A stretch of DNA of 8,596 bases. Source: an uncultured Collinsella sp. GTDB lineage: Bacteria > Actinomycetota > Coriobacteriia > Coriobacteriales > Coriobacteriaceae. Numbering within the stretch: the stretch's first letter is position 1; each line of letters begins with the position of its first letter. Positions 1 to 7,224 of the stretch are shown here, in pieces. Below the pieces are notes generated by a model that saw only the letters and a program-made list of their open reading frames with translations, was not told the origin of the DNA and searched no databases. The translations under genes and the position numbers were made by a program. Location: positions 1 to 8,596 of the forward strand of contig USCS01000058.1 of assembly GCA_900552875.1 (NCBI GenBank), written 5' to 3'.

Positions 1-221
1 AGGTGGCTCTGCGCTATATCCTGAACGAGCACCACGGTGGTCGCGCAGAGTCGTACAACTTGTTCTTCTATCACCTGGGCGGTCGGACCATTGCCAAGGC
101 GCTGCCGCGTTGGGTGGTTTCGCCCTACTTTGTCGGTTATCGTTTGGCCCAGGTCAATGCCGAGACAACGCTCGATATCGATGCTGAGCGCTTGCGTGCG
201 CATCTGGAAACGCTCGTATAG
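1..221 (+). CDS. 3' end of an unrecognised gene (partial)
   Basis: This is an open frame that enters from the left edge and stops with TAG at 219-221. The visible 73 or so residues have coding-like composition (RYILNEHHGG, then an aromatic-rich stretch YNLFFYHLGG, then PRWVVSPYFVGYRLAQV, ending in an acidic helix-like tail). A GTG at position 3 could serve as a start, but no ribosome binding site can be seen and the frame is open to the edge, so I read it as the C-terminus of a longer protein. It has no clear transmembrane segment. I do not recognise the family. It converges on the transporter gene downstream, with only 30 bases between the two stop codons. Confidence 0.6.
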   Translation, partial: VALRYILNEHHGGRAESYNLFFYHLGGRTIAKALPRWVVSPYFVGYRLAQVNAETTLDIDAERLRAHLETLV

Positions 222-225
222 CAAG

Positions 226-242
226 ATTAACACCCGTGTAAT
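226..242. terminator. Short imperfect hairpin between convergent genes
   Basis: ATTAACAC and GTGTAAT form a small inverted repeat with one bulged A in the 30-base gap between two convergent stop codons. Its position suits a shared bidirectional terminator. The stem is AT-rich and short, and there is no T-tract, so the support is weak. Confidence 0.22.
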
Positions 243-251
243 GCGGACAGT

Positions 252-1250
252 CTAGCGCGCCATGGCGTCGCGGCCGGCCTCGACACGCTTGCGCTGGGCG
301 GCGCGCTCCTCGTCGGTCAGACGCTCAAAGAGATGCCCGATAAACGAGGCGAGTATCTGCTGAAACAGCGTTCCGCACATGACGGGAAACACGACTTCGC
401 CTGGAAAGTACTGTGTGGCGATGACGGCGCCCGAAGAGATGTTACGCATGCCGCAGGTAAAGCACATGGTAGTCGTCTCGCTATATGGCAGATGCAGCGC
501 ACGGGCGACCAGAAAACCGACGACAAAGCCGCTGATGGCGAAGGTCAAAATAAAGAGGGCGACTTCCAGACGCATCGCGTTCATGTGCAGGACGTACTCG
601 CTCATGGCGGTGGAGTTGGAGGCGATAATGCCCATCATCATGAACTTGCAGGCGGGCGAGAGCGCGGGGGAGAGCTTCTCGTGTCCCCATCCACGTGTGA
701 GCTCGTTGATCACGATGCCGAGCACGGCGGGGATGGCGATCATAATGGCCATGTCCTGCATCATGCTCAGCACATCGATCGAGACGGTGGCACCCAGCAA
801 GAGCTTCAGCGTGAGCGGAATCGTCACAGGCGAGATAACCGAGGACGTCAGGATGATGGTGAGCGCGAGCGGGCCGTTGCCGCCGAACATGCTAATCCAC
901 ATAAAGGCAGTGACCGCCACGGGTACGCTGTACTCGAGCACGATGCCGCAGACAAGGTTGGGATTGGAGCCAAAGAACAGCGATCCCATGGCATAGGCTG
1001 CTATGGGAATAAGCACCGCCGAGACGAGCAGCGCCAAAATCAGGTGCAGGGGACGGCGGAACACCTCAGCGACCTGGTGGAAGGTGTTGCTGAGCGCACC
1101 TTGGAACGTCATAAAGGCGAAGAGGGCGGGAACGATGGGCTTGAGTACGCCGATCTGCTGGGGAAAGAGCACGCCGAGCGTTACGCAAATCGGAACGATG
1201 ACCTGCATGTGCCCCGCGAGGAACTTTCCCAGTCCAACCCATTGCTTCAT
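252..1250 (-). CDS. Bile acid:sodium symporter (BASS) fold membrane transporter
   Basis: This is a 332-residue polytopic inner-membrane protein with about nine or ten hydrophobic segments. Residues about 10-300 are membrane-embedded and the C-terminus is a charged cytoplasmic tail (LTDEERAAQRKRVEAG). Its hydrophobic pattern and two crossover-type segments match the BASS superfamily: FGGNGPLAL...SSVISPVTIP near residues 122-143, and TCGMRNISSGAVIA near 265-278. Members export or import organic anions such as bile acids, pantoate or pyruvate. The substrate cannot be told here. The start is placed at ATG 1250, where GGGAG lies 11 bases upstream. An upstream in-frame ATG at 1310 would add 20 polar residues and has no good ribosome site. 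The usual Glu and Gln of the second crossover (ExGxQN) are Thr and Arg here (see findings), so sodium coupling is doubtful. The gene is transcribed away from the recJ fusion and is probably monocistronic. Confidence 0.85.
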   Translation of the reverse strand: MKQWVGLGKFLAGHMQVIVPICVTLGVLFPQQIGVLKPIVPALFAFMTFQGALSNTFHQVAEVFRRPLHLILALLVSAVLIPIAAYAMGSLFFGSNPNLVCGIVLEYSVPVAVTAFMWISMFGGNGPLALTIILTSSVISPVTIPLTLKLLLGATVSIDVLSMMQDMAIMIAIPAVLGIVINELTRGWGHEKLSPALSPACKFMMMGIIASNSTAMSEYVLHMNAMRLEVALFILTFAISGFVVGFLVARALHLPYSETTTMCFTCGMRNISSGAVIATQYFPGEVVFPVMCGTLFQQILASFIGHLFERLTDEERAAQRKRVEAGRDAMAR

Positions 1251-1261
1251 ATGCCCCGTGA

Positions 1262-1269
1262 CTCCCTTT
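1262..1269 (-). promoter_or_regulatory. Ribosome binding site that fixes the BASS transporter start
   Basis: On the minus strand the bases read AAAGGGAG, ending 11 bases before ATG at 1250. This is the only reasonable Shine-Dalgarno match near the candidate starts and favours the shorter protein over the ATG at 1310. Confidence 0.5.
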
Positions 1270-1330
1270 ATCCGCGAACTCGTTTGAATGGATATGCTAG
1301 ACGCTCGCATGAGTCCATGCGTCAGAAACG

Positions 1331-1345
1331 CTCGATTATTTCGAG
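1331..1345. repeat. Small palindrome overlapping a possible minus-strand -10 box
   Basis: CTCGA, TTATT, TCGAG forms a 15-base inverted repeat in the divergent intergenic region. Read on the minus strand, bases 1340-1335 are AATAAT, a five-of-six match to a -10 box that would place a transporter transcript start near 1328. No good -35 box accompanies it, so both the operator and promoter readings are tentative. Confidence 0.22.
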
Positions 1346-1397
1346 GCTATTACCGTCATCGTTTACCGAAACCACGGCGTGCTGCGAGGTTCTGCGT

Positions 1398-1416
1398 CCG
1401 TGCCGCACGGTATAAT
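1398..1416 (+). promoter_or_regulatory. Probable promoter of the recJ-helicase transcript (TATAAT) with adjoining palindrome
   Basis: Bases 1411-1416 are a perfect TATAAT. The -35 position 17 bases upstream (1388-1393, GGTTCT) is a poor match, so the promoter may need an activator. CCGTG-CCG-CACGG (1398-1410), a perfect 5-bp inverted repeat, ends immediately before the -10 box and could be an operator inside the spacer. Transcription would start near 1423, giving a leader of about 50 bases before the small ORF at 1473 and about 100 before the main start at 1525. Confidence 0.5.
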
Positions 1417-1472
1417 AAATCCGTTCAACAGATCTGCCTGCCGAAGCGGGCATACACAGAGGACTCATCGCT

Positions 1473-1538
1473 ATGAACCGTGAGAGGTATCGCGGCGACC
1501 TGCCCCTATCGGAGGTGGGCGCCTATGTCATCGCTTAA
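1473..1538 (+). CDS. Possible 21-residue leader ORF overlapping the recJ-helicase start
   Basis: ATG at 1473 is preceded by GAGGA at 1459-1463 with a 9-base gap, an ordinary ribosome site. The frame runs 21 codons (MNRERYRGDLPLSEVG, then four or five more) and stops with TAA at 1536-1538, so its last 14 bases overlap the main gene, which starts at 1525 in another frame. The ribosome site of the main gene (1511-1515) lies inside this ORF. The arrangement is typical of translational coupling by a short leader peptide. There is no recognisable domain, and a chance ORF is possible. Confidence 0.35.
   Translation: MNRERYRGDLPLSEVGAYVIA
1511..1515 (+). promoter_or_regulatory. Ribosome binding site that fixes the recJ-helicase start
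   Basis: GGAGG lies 9 bases before ATG 1525. It selects this start over the earlier in-frame GTG/ATG-type candidates near 1480, which would add 15 residues unlike any RecJ N-terminus and lack a ribosome site at the proper distance. Confidence 0.65.
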
Positions 1539-4500
1539 GACGACGCATCGCTGGGCGGTCGCTCAGCAAAATCCCGAGCTCGAAAAGGAGCTTTCGGCTG
1601 GTCTGGGCATACCCGGGCTGGTGGCACGCATTATGGTTGCGCACGGCATTGCCTCGATTGAGGAAGGACAGCTATTTTTGACGCCTTCGCTCGACCGTGA
1701 TTGGGCCGATCCGCTCGTCATTCCGGGCATGTCGGTTGTTGCCGATCGTGTCGAGCGCGCCATTCGCAACCACGAACGCATCGCCGTCTTTGGTGATTTT
1801 GACGTCGACGGCATTACGTCGACTTGTCTGTTGACCGAGGCGCTGCGGACGTTTGGCGCCGATGTCACACCATTCATCCCGCACCGCTTTGACGAGGGAT
1901 ATGGCCTTTCGCGCGCGGCGCTCGACCGCGTTAACGAGCTCGCTCGTCCCCAGCTGATCGTGACCGTCGATAACGGCATTGCCGCCAAAGAAGAGGTTTC
2001 CTATCTGGAGAGCCTGGGGATCGATTTGGTGGTCACGGACCATCACGAGCCCTCCGATCAGGTGCCGCAGGGCGTGCCCCTAACCGACCCTAAGCTCGAG
2101 GACGAGGGTCCTTCGCGTGAACTTGCCGGCGCCGGCGTGGCGCTCAAGCTGGTGCAGGTCCTGAGCGAGCGTTTGGGCAAGCCGTCGTATTGGCGCTCGC
2201 TGATAGAGGTCGCGGCGCTGGGCACCGTGTCCGACATGATGCCGCTCACGCCCGAGAATCGCGCACTGGTCGCCGAGGGCATCCAGCAGATGCGCGTGAC
2301 GGCCCGCCCCGGTTATATCGCGCTTGCCGCACTTGCCAAGGCCGACCTTTCTACCATTACGGCCGACGGCCTGTCGTTTTCGCTCATCCCTCGTCTGAAT
2401 GCTGCCGGCCGCATGGCTGATCCCAAGCTGGCGCTCGACCTGCTGCTTGCCCGCGACCCCATCGAAGCGAGCGCGCTTGCCGCCGAGCTCGAGGAAATCA
2501 ATCGCCAACGCCGCGAGATCGAGGCCGAGCTTACGCGCGATGCCATGGCGAAGGTCGAGGAGACTTATGACGGCGGGCGCGCGATTGTCGTGGGCGGCGA
2601 AGGTTGGCACGAGGGCGTCAAGGGCATCGTGGCGAGCCGCCTGACCAACCGTTATCACGTGCCGGCGCTGCTGTTCTCGATCGAGGACGGTATCGCTCGC
2701 GGTTCGGGTCGCTCGGTGGGCAAAGTCAACCTGTTCGACGCCGTAGAACGCTGCTCCGACCTGCTGATTCGTCGCGGCGGGCATGCCGGTGCGGTGGGCG
2801 TGACCATCGAGGCATCCAAGCTCGATGAGTTCCGCCGTCGCCTTTCGGCCGTGCTATCGGAGCTTCCTGCCGAGGACTTTGAGGACACCGACGAGGTTGC
2901 CGCCACGGTCGACCTTTCCGAATTGAATATCGAGACCATCGAGCAGATTTCCCGCCTTGAGCCGTTTGGCCAGGGTAATAAGGTGCCGCTGCTGGCTGCC
3001 GAGGGCGTGACGATGTGTGATCGCGCCGTGGTGGGTAAGACTGGCGAGCACATGCGCTTCGTGGCGACGGATGGAGCCGCGAGCGTGCCGGCAATCATGT
3101 TTCGCGTACCGCAGATCGACAGGCTTATCAATTGCGACAGCGCCGTCGACTTGGTGTTCGAGGCCGTTGCCGAGCATTGGCAGGGGCGCGTGAAGCCCAA
3201 ACTCATGATCAAAGATGTCTTGGTGCGCGATGCCACGGCGCCCAATATCGACGATCCGGCATGTGAGCTTCGCCGCGGCGTACAACCGGCGGATTCTGGC
3301 CTGCGCCTGGAGTCGCGTAAACGCGAAACGCTCGCTCAGCTTTCCTATACCGAGCTCACGCGCTCGCTCATTCACAGCTTTATCGGATCGAACCAGCCGC
3401 ACCGCGCACAGGTCGAGGCGCTTGACGCCCTGGCCGACCACCAGAGCGTTTTGGCCGTTATGGGAACGGGTCGCGGCAAGTCGCTCATCTTTCATGTACA
3501 TGCCGCACGCGAGGCGGTTCTTCGCGGGCGTGCGAGTATCTTTGTCTATCCGCTGCGCGCACTCGTTGCCGACCAGGCCTATCACCTTTCCTCGACGATG
3601 GCCGCGCTCGGCATTGGCGTTGGCGTGCTGACCGGCGAGACCGTGGAGGCGGCGCGCGATGACGTGTTTGCCGGCCTGGCTTCGGGCCGCACCGGCATCG
3701 TTCTCACGACGCCGGAGTTCCTGTCTATCCATCGCGATCGCTTTGCACGTTCTGGACGTATTGGCTTTGTCGTTATCGATGAGGCACACCATGCCGGTCT
3801 TGCCAAAGGCGGCGACCGGAGCGCCTACCTCGACATGCCCGATATTCTCAAAGCCCTGGGCGACCCCGTTGTCATGGCGGCAACGGCTACCGCGACGGCC
3901 CCGGTCGTGGCGGAGCTTGCTCGTGTATTGCCGATTACCAGGACGGTGGTCGACGAGACCGTTCGCGAGAACCTGCAACTCGAGGACGACCGTGACCTTG
4001 CGAGCCGCGAAAATCGCCTGGTGTCAATCGTGGCGACGGGGGAGAAGACCGTCATCTACGTCAACTCGCGCGACCAGTCCGTGGCGCTTGCCAAGACGTT
4101 GCGCAAACGCGTGCCCGACTGCGCGACCCATATTGCGTTCTATAACGCCGGGCTTGCGCGCTCCGATCGCCGCCGTGTCGAGGAAGCCTTTAGAGACGGA
4201 AGTCTCAGCTGCATCGTTTCAACTTCGGCCTTCGGTGAGGGCGTCAACCTGCCCGATATCCGCCATGTCGTGCTCTACCACATGCCGTTTGGTGCGATTG
4301 AGTTTAACCAGATGAGTGGCCGTGCCGGCCGCGATGGACAGCCCGCCGTGATTCACCTGCTCTATTCGTCGCGTGACGCTCGTATTAATGAGCGCCTGCT
4401 CGATTGTTACGCGCCCGAGCGCGATGAGCTTGTCACGCTCTATCGAGCGCTGCAGACCATGTGGCGCTCCAACCGTGGCAAGACGGGGGACGATTCATTC

Positions 4501-4812
4501 TGCGCGAGCGATATCGACATTGCGCAGATGTGTCTTGCCATCGATGCTCGCACGCCGGTCGACGAGCGCTCGGTGGAAAGCGGCCTGGGAATCTTCGAAG
4601 AACTCGGTTTCTGCCGCGTTTCGGGGTTTGACGATACGCGTCGCATCGCGATGGCGGAAAACCCCGGTCGCGTGCAATTAAGCAGGTCAATTCGCTATTT
4701 GGAGGGCTTGCGCTCGCGCATGGAGTTCACGGCTTTTCGGAGCTGGGCACTCGATTCGTGCGCTTCTGATATGCTAGCCAAAGTTAATCGCCCGATCGTA
4801 CCGCGGGCCTAG
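1525..4812 (+). CDS. recJ: RecJ single-strand DNA exonuclease fused to a RecQ-like DEAH helicase
   Basis: The 1095-residue protein combines two DNA repair activities in the cytoplasm. The N-terminal RecJ part degrades single-stranded DNA 5' to 3' using two metal ions. Visible motifs are DFDVDG (D91, D93, D95), VTVDNG (D149), DHH (172-174), TVSD (D237), NAAGRM (292-297), the DHHA1 signature GGHAGAVG (418-425) and the OB-domain signature EPFGQGN (479-485). The nuclease part ends near residue 575. After a linker comes a superfamily 2 helicase: Q629 (Q-motif-like HRAQ), Walker A GTGRGKS (647-653, K652), DEAH (752-755), ATATAT (about 786-791), VIYVNSR (about 843-849), STSAFGEGVNLPD (near 899-911) and GRAGRDG (932-938). 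Residues about 955-1095 resemble in pattern the C-terminal domain of Firmicutes RecJ. No RecQ zinc cysteine cluster or HRDC domain is seen. All catalytic motifs are intact, so both halves look active. Ordinary RecJ proteins are about 560-790 residues. rel follows after 15 bases, so an operon is likely. Confidence in both domains is high. The precise helicase subfamily is uncertain. Confidence 0.93.
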   Translation: MSSLKTTHRWAVAQQNPELEKELSAGLGIPGLVARIMVAHGIASIEEGQLFLTPSLDRDWADPLVIPGMSVVADRVERAIRNHERIAVFGDFDVDGITSTCLLTEALRTFGADVTPFIPHRFDEGYGLSRAALDRVNELARPQLIVTVDNGIAAKEEVSYLESLGIDLVVTDHHEPSDQVPQGVPLTDPKLEDEGPSRELAGAGVALKLVQVLSERLGKPSYWRSLIEVAALGTVSDMMPLTPENRALVAEGIQQMRVTARPGYIALAALAKADLSTITADGLSFSLIPRLNAAGRMADPKLALDLLLARDPIEASALAAELEEINRQRREIEAELTRDAMAKVEETYDGGRAIVVGGEGWHEGVKGIVASRLTNRYHVPALLFSIEDGIARGSGRSVGKVNLFDAVERCSDLLIRRGGHAGAVGVTIEASKLDEFRRRLSAVLSELPAEDFEDTDEVAATVDLSELNIETIEQISRLEPFGQGNKVPLLAAEGVTMCDRAVVGKTGEHMRFVATDGAASVPAIMFRVPQIDRLINCDSAVDLVFEAVAEHWQGRVKPKLMIKDVLVRDATAPNIDDPACELRRGVQPADSGLRLESRKRETLAQLSYTELTRSLIHSFIGSNQPHRAQVEALDALADHQSVLAVMGTGRGKSLIFHVHAAREAVLRGRASIFVYPLRALVADQAYHLSSTMAALGIGVGVLTGETVEAARDDVFAGLASGRTGIVLTTPEFLSIHRDRFARSGRIGFVVIDEAHHAGLAKGGDRSAYLDMPDILKALGDPVVMAATATATAPVVAELARVLPITRTVVDETVRENLQLEDDRDLASRENRLVSIVATGEKTVIYVNSRDQSVALAKTLRKRVPDCATHIAFYNAGLARSDRRRVEEAFRDGSLSCIVSTSAFGEGVNLPDIRHVVLYHMPFGAIEFNQMSGRAGRDGQPAVIHLLYSSRDARINERLLDCYAPERDELVTLYRALQTMWRSNRGKTGDDSFCASDIDIAQMCLAIDARTPVDERSVESGLGIFEELGFCRVSGFDDTRRIAMAENPGRVQLSRSIRYLEGLRSRMEFTAFRSWALDSCASDMLAKVNRPIVPRA

Positions 4813-4827
4813 GGGAAGGGGACCTCG

Positions 4828-7188
4828 ATGGACGCCGCAGCCCGTACCGCCCATGATTCCACCCTCCAGCCGTTTTCGGAGATGGAGCACTATAAGCATG
4901 CCGATGAGCTGCCGCCCGAGATTATGGCGGACAGCTACGACAAGCTGGAGCGTCTGTGCCTCAAATATATGAACGAGGACGACTTCTCCAATGTGGAGCA
5001 GGCCTACTGCTTTGCTGCCGAGAAGCACTGCAACCAAAAGCGCCGCTCGGGCGAGATGTACATTAACCATCCCGTCGAGGTAGCTATCATTCTGGCTGAC
5101 CTCAAGATGGACTGCGATGTGGTGTGCGCCGCGTTGCTGCACGATACCGTCGAGGACACCGAGACCTCGCTTGCCGATGTTTCGGGTCTGTTTGGCGAAA
5201 CCGTGGCAGGGCTCGTCGACGGCGTGACCAAGCTCACCAACATTGAAGTCGACAGCATGGACGAGAAGCAGGCGCTTACGCTGCGCAAGATGTTCCTCGC
5301 CATGTCCAAGGACATCCGCGTCATCATCGTCAAGCTCGCCGACCGCCTGCATAACATGCGCACGCTTGCCGCTCTGCGTGAGGACCGCCGCCTGTTTAAG
5401 GCACGCGAGACCATGGACGTGTACGCGCCTTTGGCCGACCGCCTGGGCATGAGTTCAATCAAGTGGGAGCTCGAGGACCTGTCCTTTTTCTACTTGGAGC
5501 CCGATGCCTACCAGCGCATCGCGCGCATGGTATCCGAGTCGCGCGAGGTTCGCGAGCGTTATCTGGCCGAGACCATCAAGACGCTCACCGATGAGCTCAA
5601 TCGCATTGGTCTTGAGGGCTTTCAGATCAACGGTCGTTCCAAGCACTATTGGTCCATCTATCAAAAGATGAAGCGCAAGGGCAAGGAGTTCTCCGAGATT
5701 TACGACCTGGTGGCGCTGCGCGTCATCACTCATTCGGTGCGCGATTGCTATTCCACGCTTGGTGCCGTGCATACCCTGTGGCATCCCATGCCCGGTCGTT
5801 TTAAAGACTATATCGCCATGCCCAAGGTCAATAACTACCAATCGCTTCACACGACGGTTATCGGCCCCACGGCCCGTCCGCTCGAGATTCAGATTCGAAC
5901 CTACGAAATGCACGAGCAGGCCGAGTATGGCATCGCTGCCCACTGGCTGTATAAGAAGTCGGGCGGATCGTCTGCCTCCAAGACTAACGATGCGCAGCGT
6001 CTGGACGACCAGATCAACTGGCTCAAGCACTCACTCGACTGGGCGGCGTCTGACGAGATCACCGATGCCAAGGAATACCTGCATTCGCTGAAGGTCGACT
6101 TGTTCGACCAGGAAATTTTTGTCTTTACGCCCAAGGGTGAGGTCATGGCGCTTCGTGCCGGCTCTACACCGCTCGACTTTGCCTACGCCGTTCATACCGA
6201 GGTCGGTAACCACTGTGTCGGCGCCAAGATCAACGGTGCGGTGGCGCCGCTCACGCACGAGATCAAGACGGGTGACCGTGTCGAGATCCTGACCAACAAG
6301 AGCTCTAAGCCGTCGCGCGATTGGCTCAAGATCGTCAAGACGCCTTCGGCCAAGTCAAAGATTCGCCGTTACTTCGCCGCCGCGACCAAAGACGATGACG
6401 CTGCTGCCGGCCGCGATATACTGGCTAAGGACCTGCGCAAGCGCGGGTATGGCATCTCTACGCCGCGATCCACGCGTGCGCTCAACGCCGTGGCGGAGCA
6501 GTTTAACTTCAAGCAGCTCGAGGACCTTTTTGCAGCCGTTGGCGCGGGCAAGGTCGCCCCGCGCGCTGTGGGCAATAAGGTCGAGCAAATCTTGGACCCC
6601 AAGCCCGAGGAACAGCTCACCAAGGCCGAGGCTATCGCCGAGGTCGTCAAGCAGCCTGCCCGCGGCTCCAACCGCAAGCCGCAAAAGCGCGGCAAGAGCG
6701 CGAGCAACGGCATTATCGTCAAGGGCGAGAGCAACAGCGGTCTGCTGGTCCGTCTGGCGCATTGCTGCAATCCGGTGACGGGCGACGATATCGTCGGCTT
6801 CATCACGCGCGGCCGAGGTGTCTCGGTGCATCGTGCCAACTGCCCCAACGTCAAGGGCCTCATGGAGCACCCCGAGCGCATGATTGACGTAGAGTGGGAT
6901 GGTGCTGCCGATACGCTTTTCCAGGTCGAGATTGTGGTCGAGTGCTTGGATCGTATGGGCCTGCTCAAGGACGTCACCATTGCCATTGGCGATGCAGGCG
7001 GCAATATCCTTTCCGCCGCCACCTCGACCAACCGCGAGGGCATTGCGACCCTGCGTTTTATGGTCGAGATCTCGGACGCGAGTGGTCTGGATCCGCTGCT
7101 GGCTTCTATCAGCAGCGTTGACTCGGTCTACGACGCGCGCCGCCTGATGCCCGGCGAGGGTGGAGCCCAGCTTAAGCGCCGCGTTTAG
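4828..7188 (+). CDS. rel: Bifunctional (p)ppGpp synthetase/hydrolase (Rel/SpoT family)
   Basis: This protein makes (p)ppGpp from ATP and GDP/GTP under amino acid starvation and also degrades it. It is 786 residues long, slightly longer than usual because of an N-terminal extension of about 40 residues. Domains in order: HD hydrolase with H81, H105-D106, E109-D110 and D172...N176 (LADRLHNMRT), so hydrolase residues are intact; synthetase with IYDLVALR (D293), RFKD (324-327), PKVNNYQSLHTT and EIQIRT (E353); TGS about 429-490; a basic linker near 608-628; a zinc-finger-like region with C646, C647 and C672; and a C-terminal ACT domain from about 696. RFKD is the RxKD signature of bifunctional enzymes, in contrast to the ExDD of RelA-type synthetases. 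The family usually has NGYQSLHT, and the NNYQSLHT variant here fits actinobacterial Rel variation. The ATG at 4828 has AAGGGGA about 6 bases upstream. It lies 15 bases after the recJ-helicase stop, so the two are probably co-transcribed. Confidence 0.96.
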   Translation: MDAAARTAHDSTLQPFSEMEHYKHADELPPEIMADSYDKLERLCLKYMNEDDFSNVEQAYCFAAEKHCNQKRRSGEMYINHPVEVAIILADLKMDCDVVCAALLHDTVEDTETSLADVSGLFGETVAGLVDGVTKLTNIEVDSMDEKQALTLRKMFLAMSKDIRVIIVKLADRLHNMRTLAALREDRRLFKARETMDVYAPLADRLGMSSIKWELEDLSFFYLEPDAYQRIARMVSESREVRERYLAETIKTLTDELNRIGLEGFQINGRSKHYWSIYQKMKRKGKEFSEIYDLVALRVITHSVRDCYSTLGAVHTLWHPMPGRFKDYIAMPKVNNYQSLHTTVIGPTARPLEIQIRTYEMHEQAEYGIAAHWLYKKSGGSSASKTNDAQRLDDQINWLKHSLDWAASDEITDAKEYLHSLKVDLFDQEIFVFTPKGEVMALRAGSTPLDFAYAVHTEVGNHCVGAKINGAVAPLTHEIKTGDRVEILTNKSSKPSRDWLKIVKTPSAKSKIRRYFAAATKDDDAAAGRDILAKDLRKRGYGISTPRSTRALNAVAEQFNFKQLEDLFAAVGAGKVAPRAVGNKVEQILDPKPEEQLTKAEAIAEVVKQPARGSNRKPQKRGKSASNGIIVKGESNSGLLVRLAHCCNPVTGDDIVGFITRGRGVSVHRANCPNVKGLMEHPERMIDVEWDGAADTLFQVEIVVECLDRMGLLKDVTIAIGDAGGNILSAATSTNREGIATLRFMVEISDASGLDPLLASISSVDSVYDARRLMPGEGGAQLKRRV

Positions 7189-7224
7189 TCGCGACGAACG
7201 TGCCACATTATCGATATTCGCTAC

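Noticed and set aside
333..1415. A 360-codon plus-strand frame opposite the transporter gene
   Set aside because: Its product is rich in His, Gly, Arg and Asp with no hydrophobic core or motif, and it lies antisense to a convincing membrane protein. It is a typical shadow frame in GC-rich DNA.
1288..1476. A 62-codon plus-strand frame upstream of the leader ORF, ending in an ATGA overlap with it
   Set aside because: There is no Shine-Dalgarno sequence before its ATG, and it runs across the TATAAT box that probably drives the downstream genes, so it would not be on that transcript.
1480..1524. Upstream extension of the RecJ fusion by 15 residues
   Set aside because: The extension lacks a ribosome site at the right distance, whereas ATG 1525 has GGAGG 9 bases upstream.
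2854..3978. A 374-codon minus-strand frame inside the recJ-helicase gene
   Set aside because: It is antisense to strongly conserved RecJ and helicase motifs, has no ribosome site and shows no family motif.
4767..4775. TGATATGCT near the end of the recJ-helicase gene as a possible internal rel promoter
   Set aside because: It resembles an extended -10 element, and GATATGCTAG also occurs at 1281-1290, but no -35 match is found at proper spacing and the 15-base gap favours co-transcription.
5797..5840. The NNYQSLHT variant as a damaged Rel synthetase site
   Set aside because: This Gly position also varies in other actinobacterial Rel proteins, and the catalytic Asp (D293), RFKD and Glu (E353) are intact, so activity is expected.
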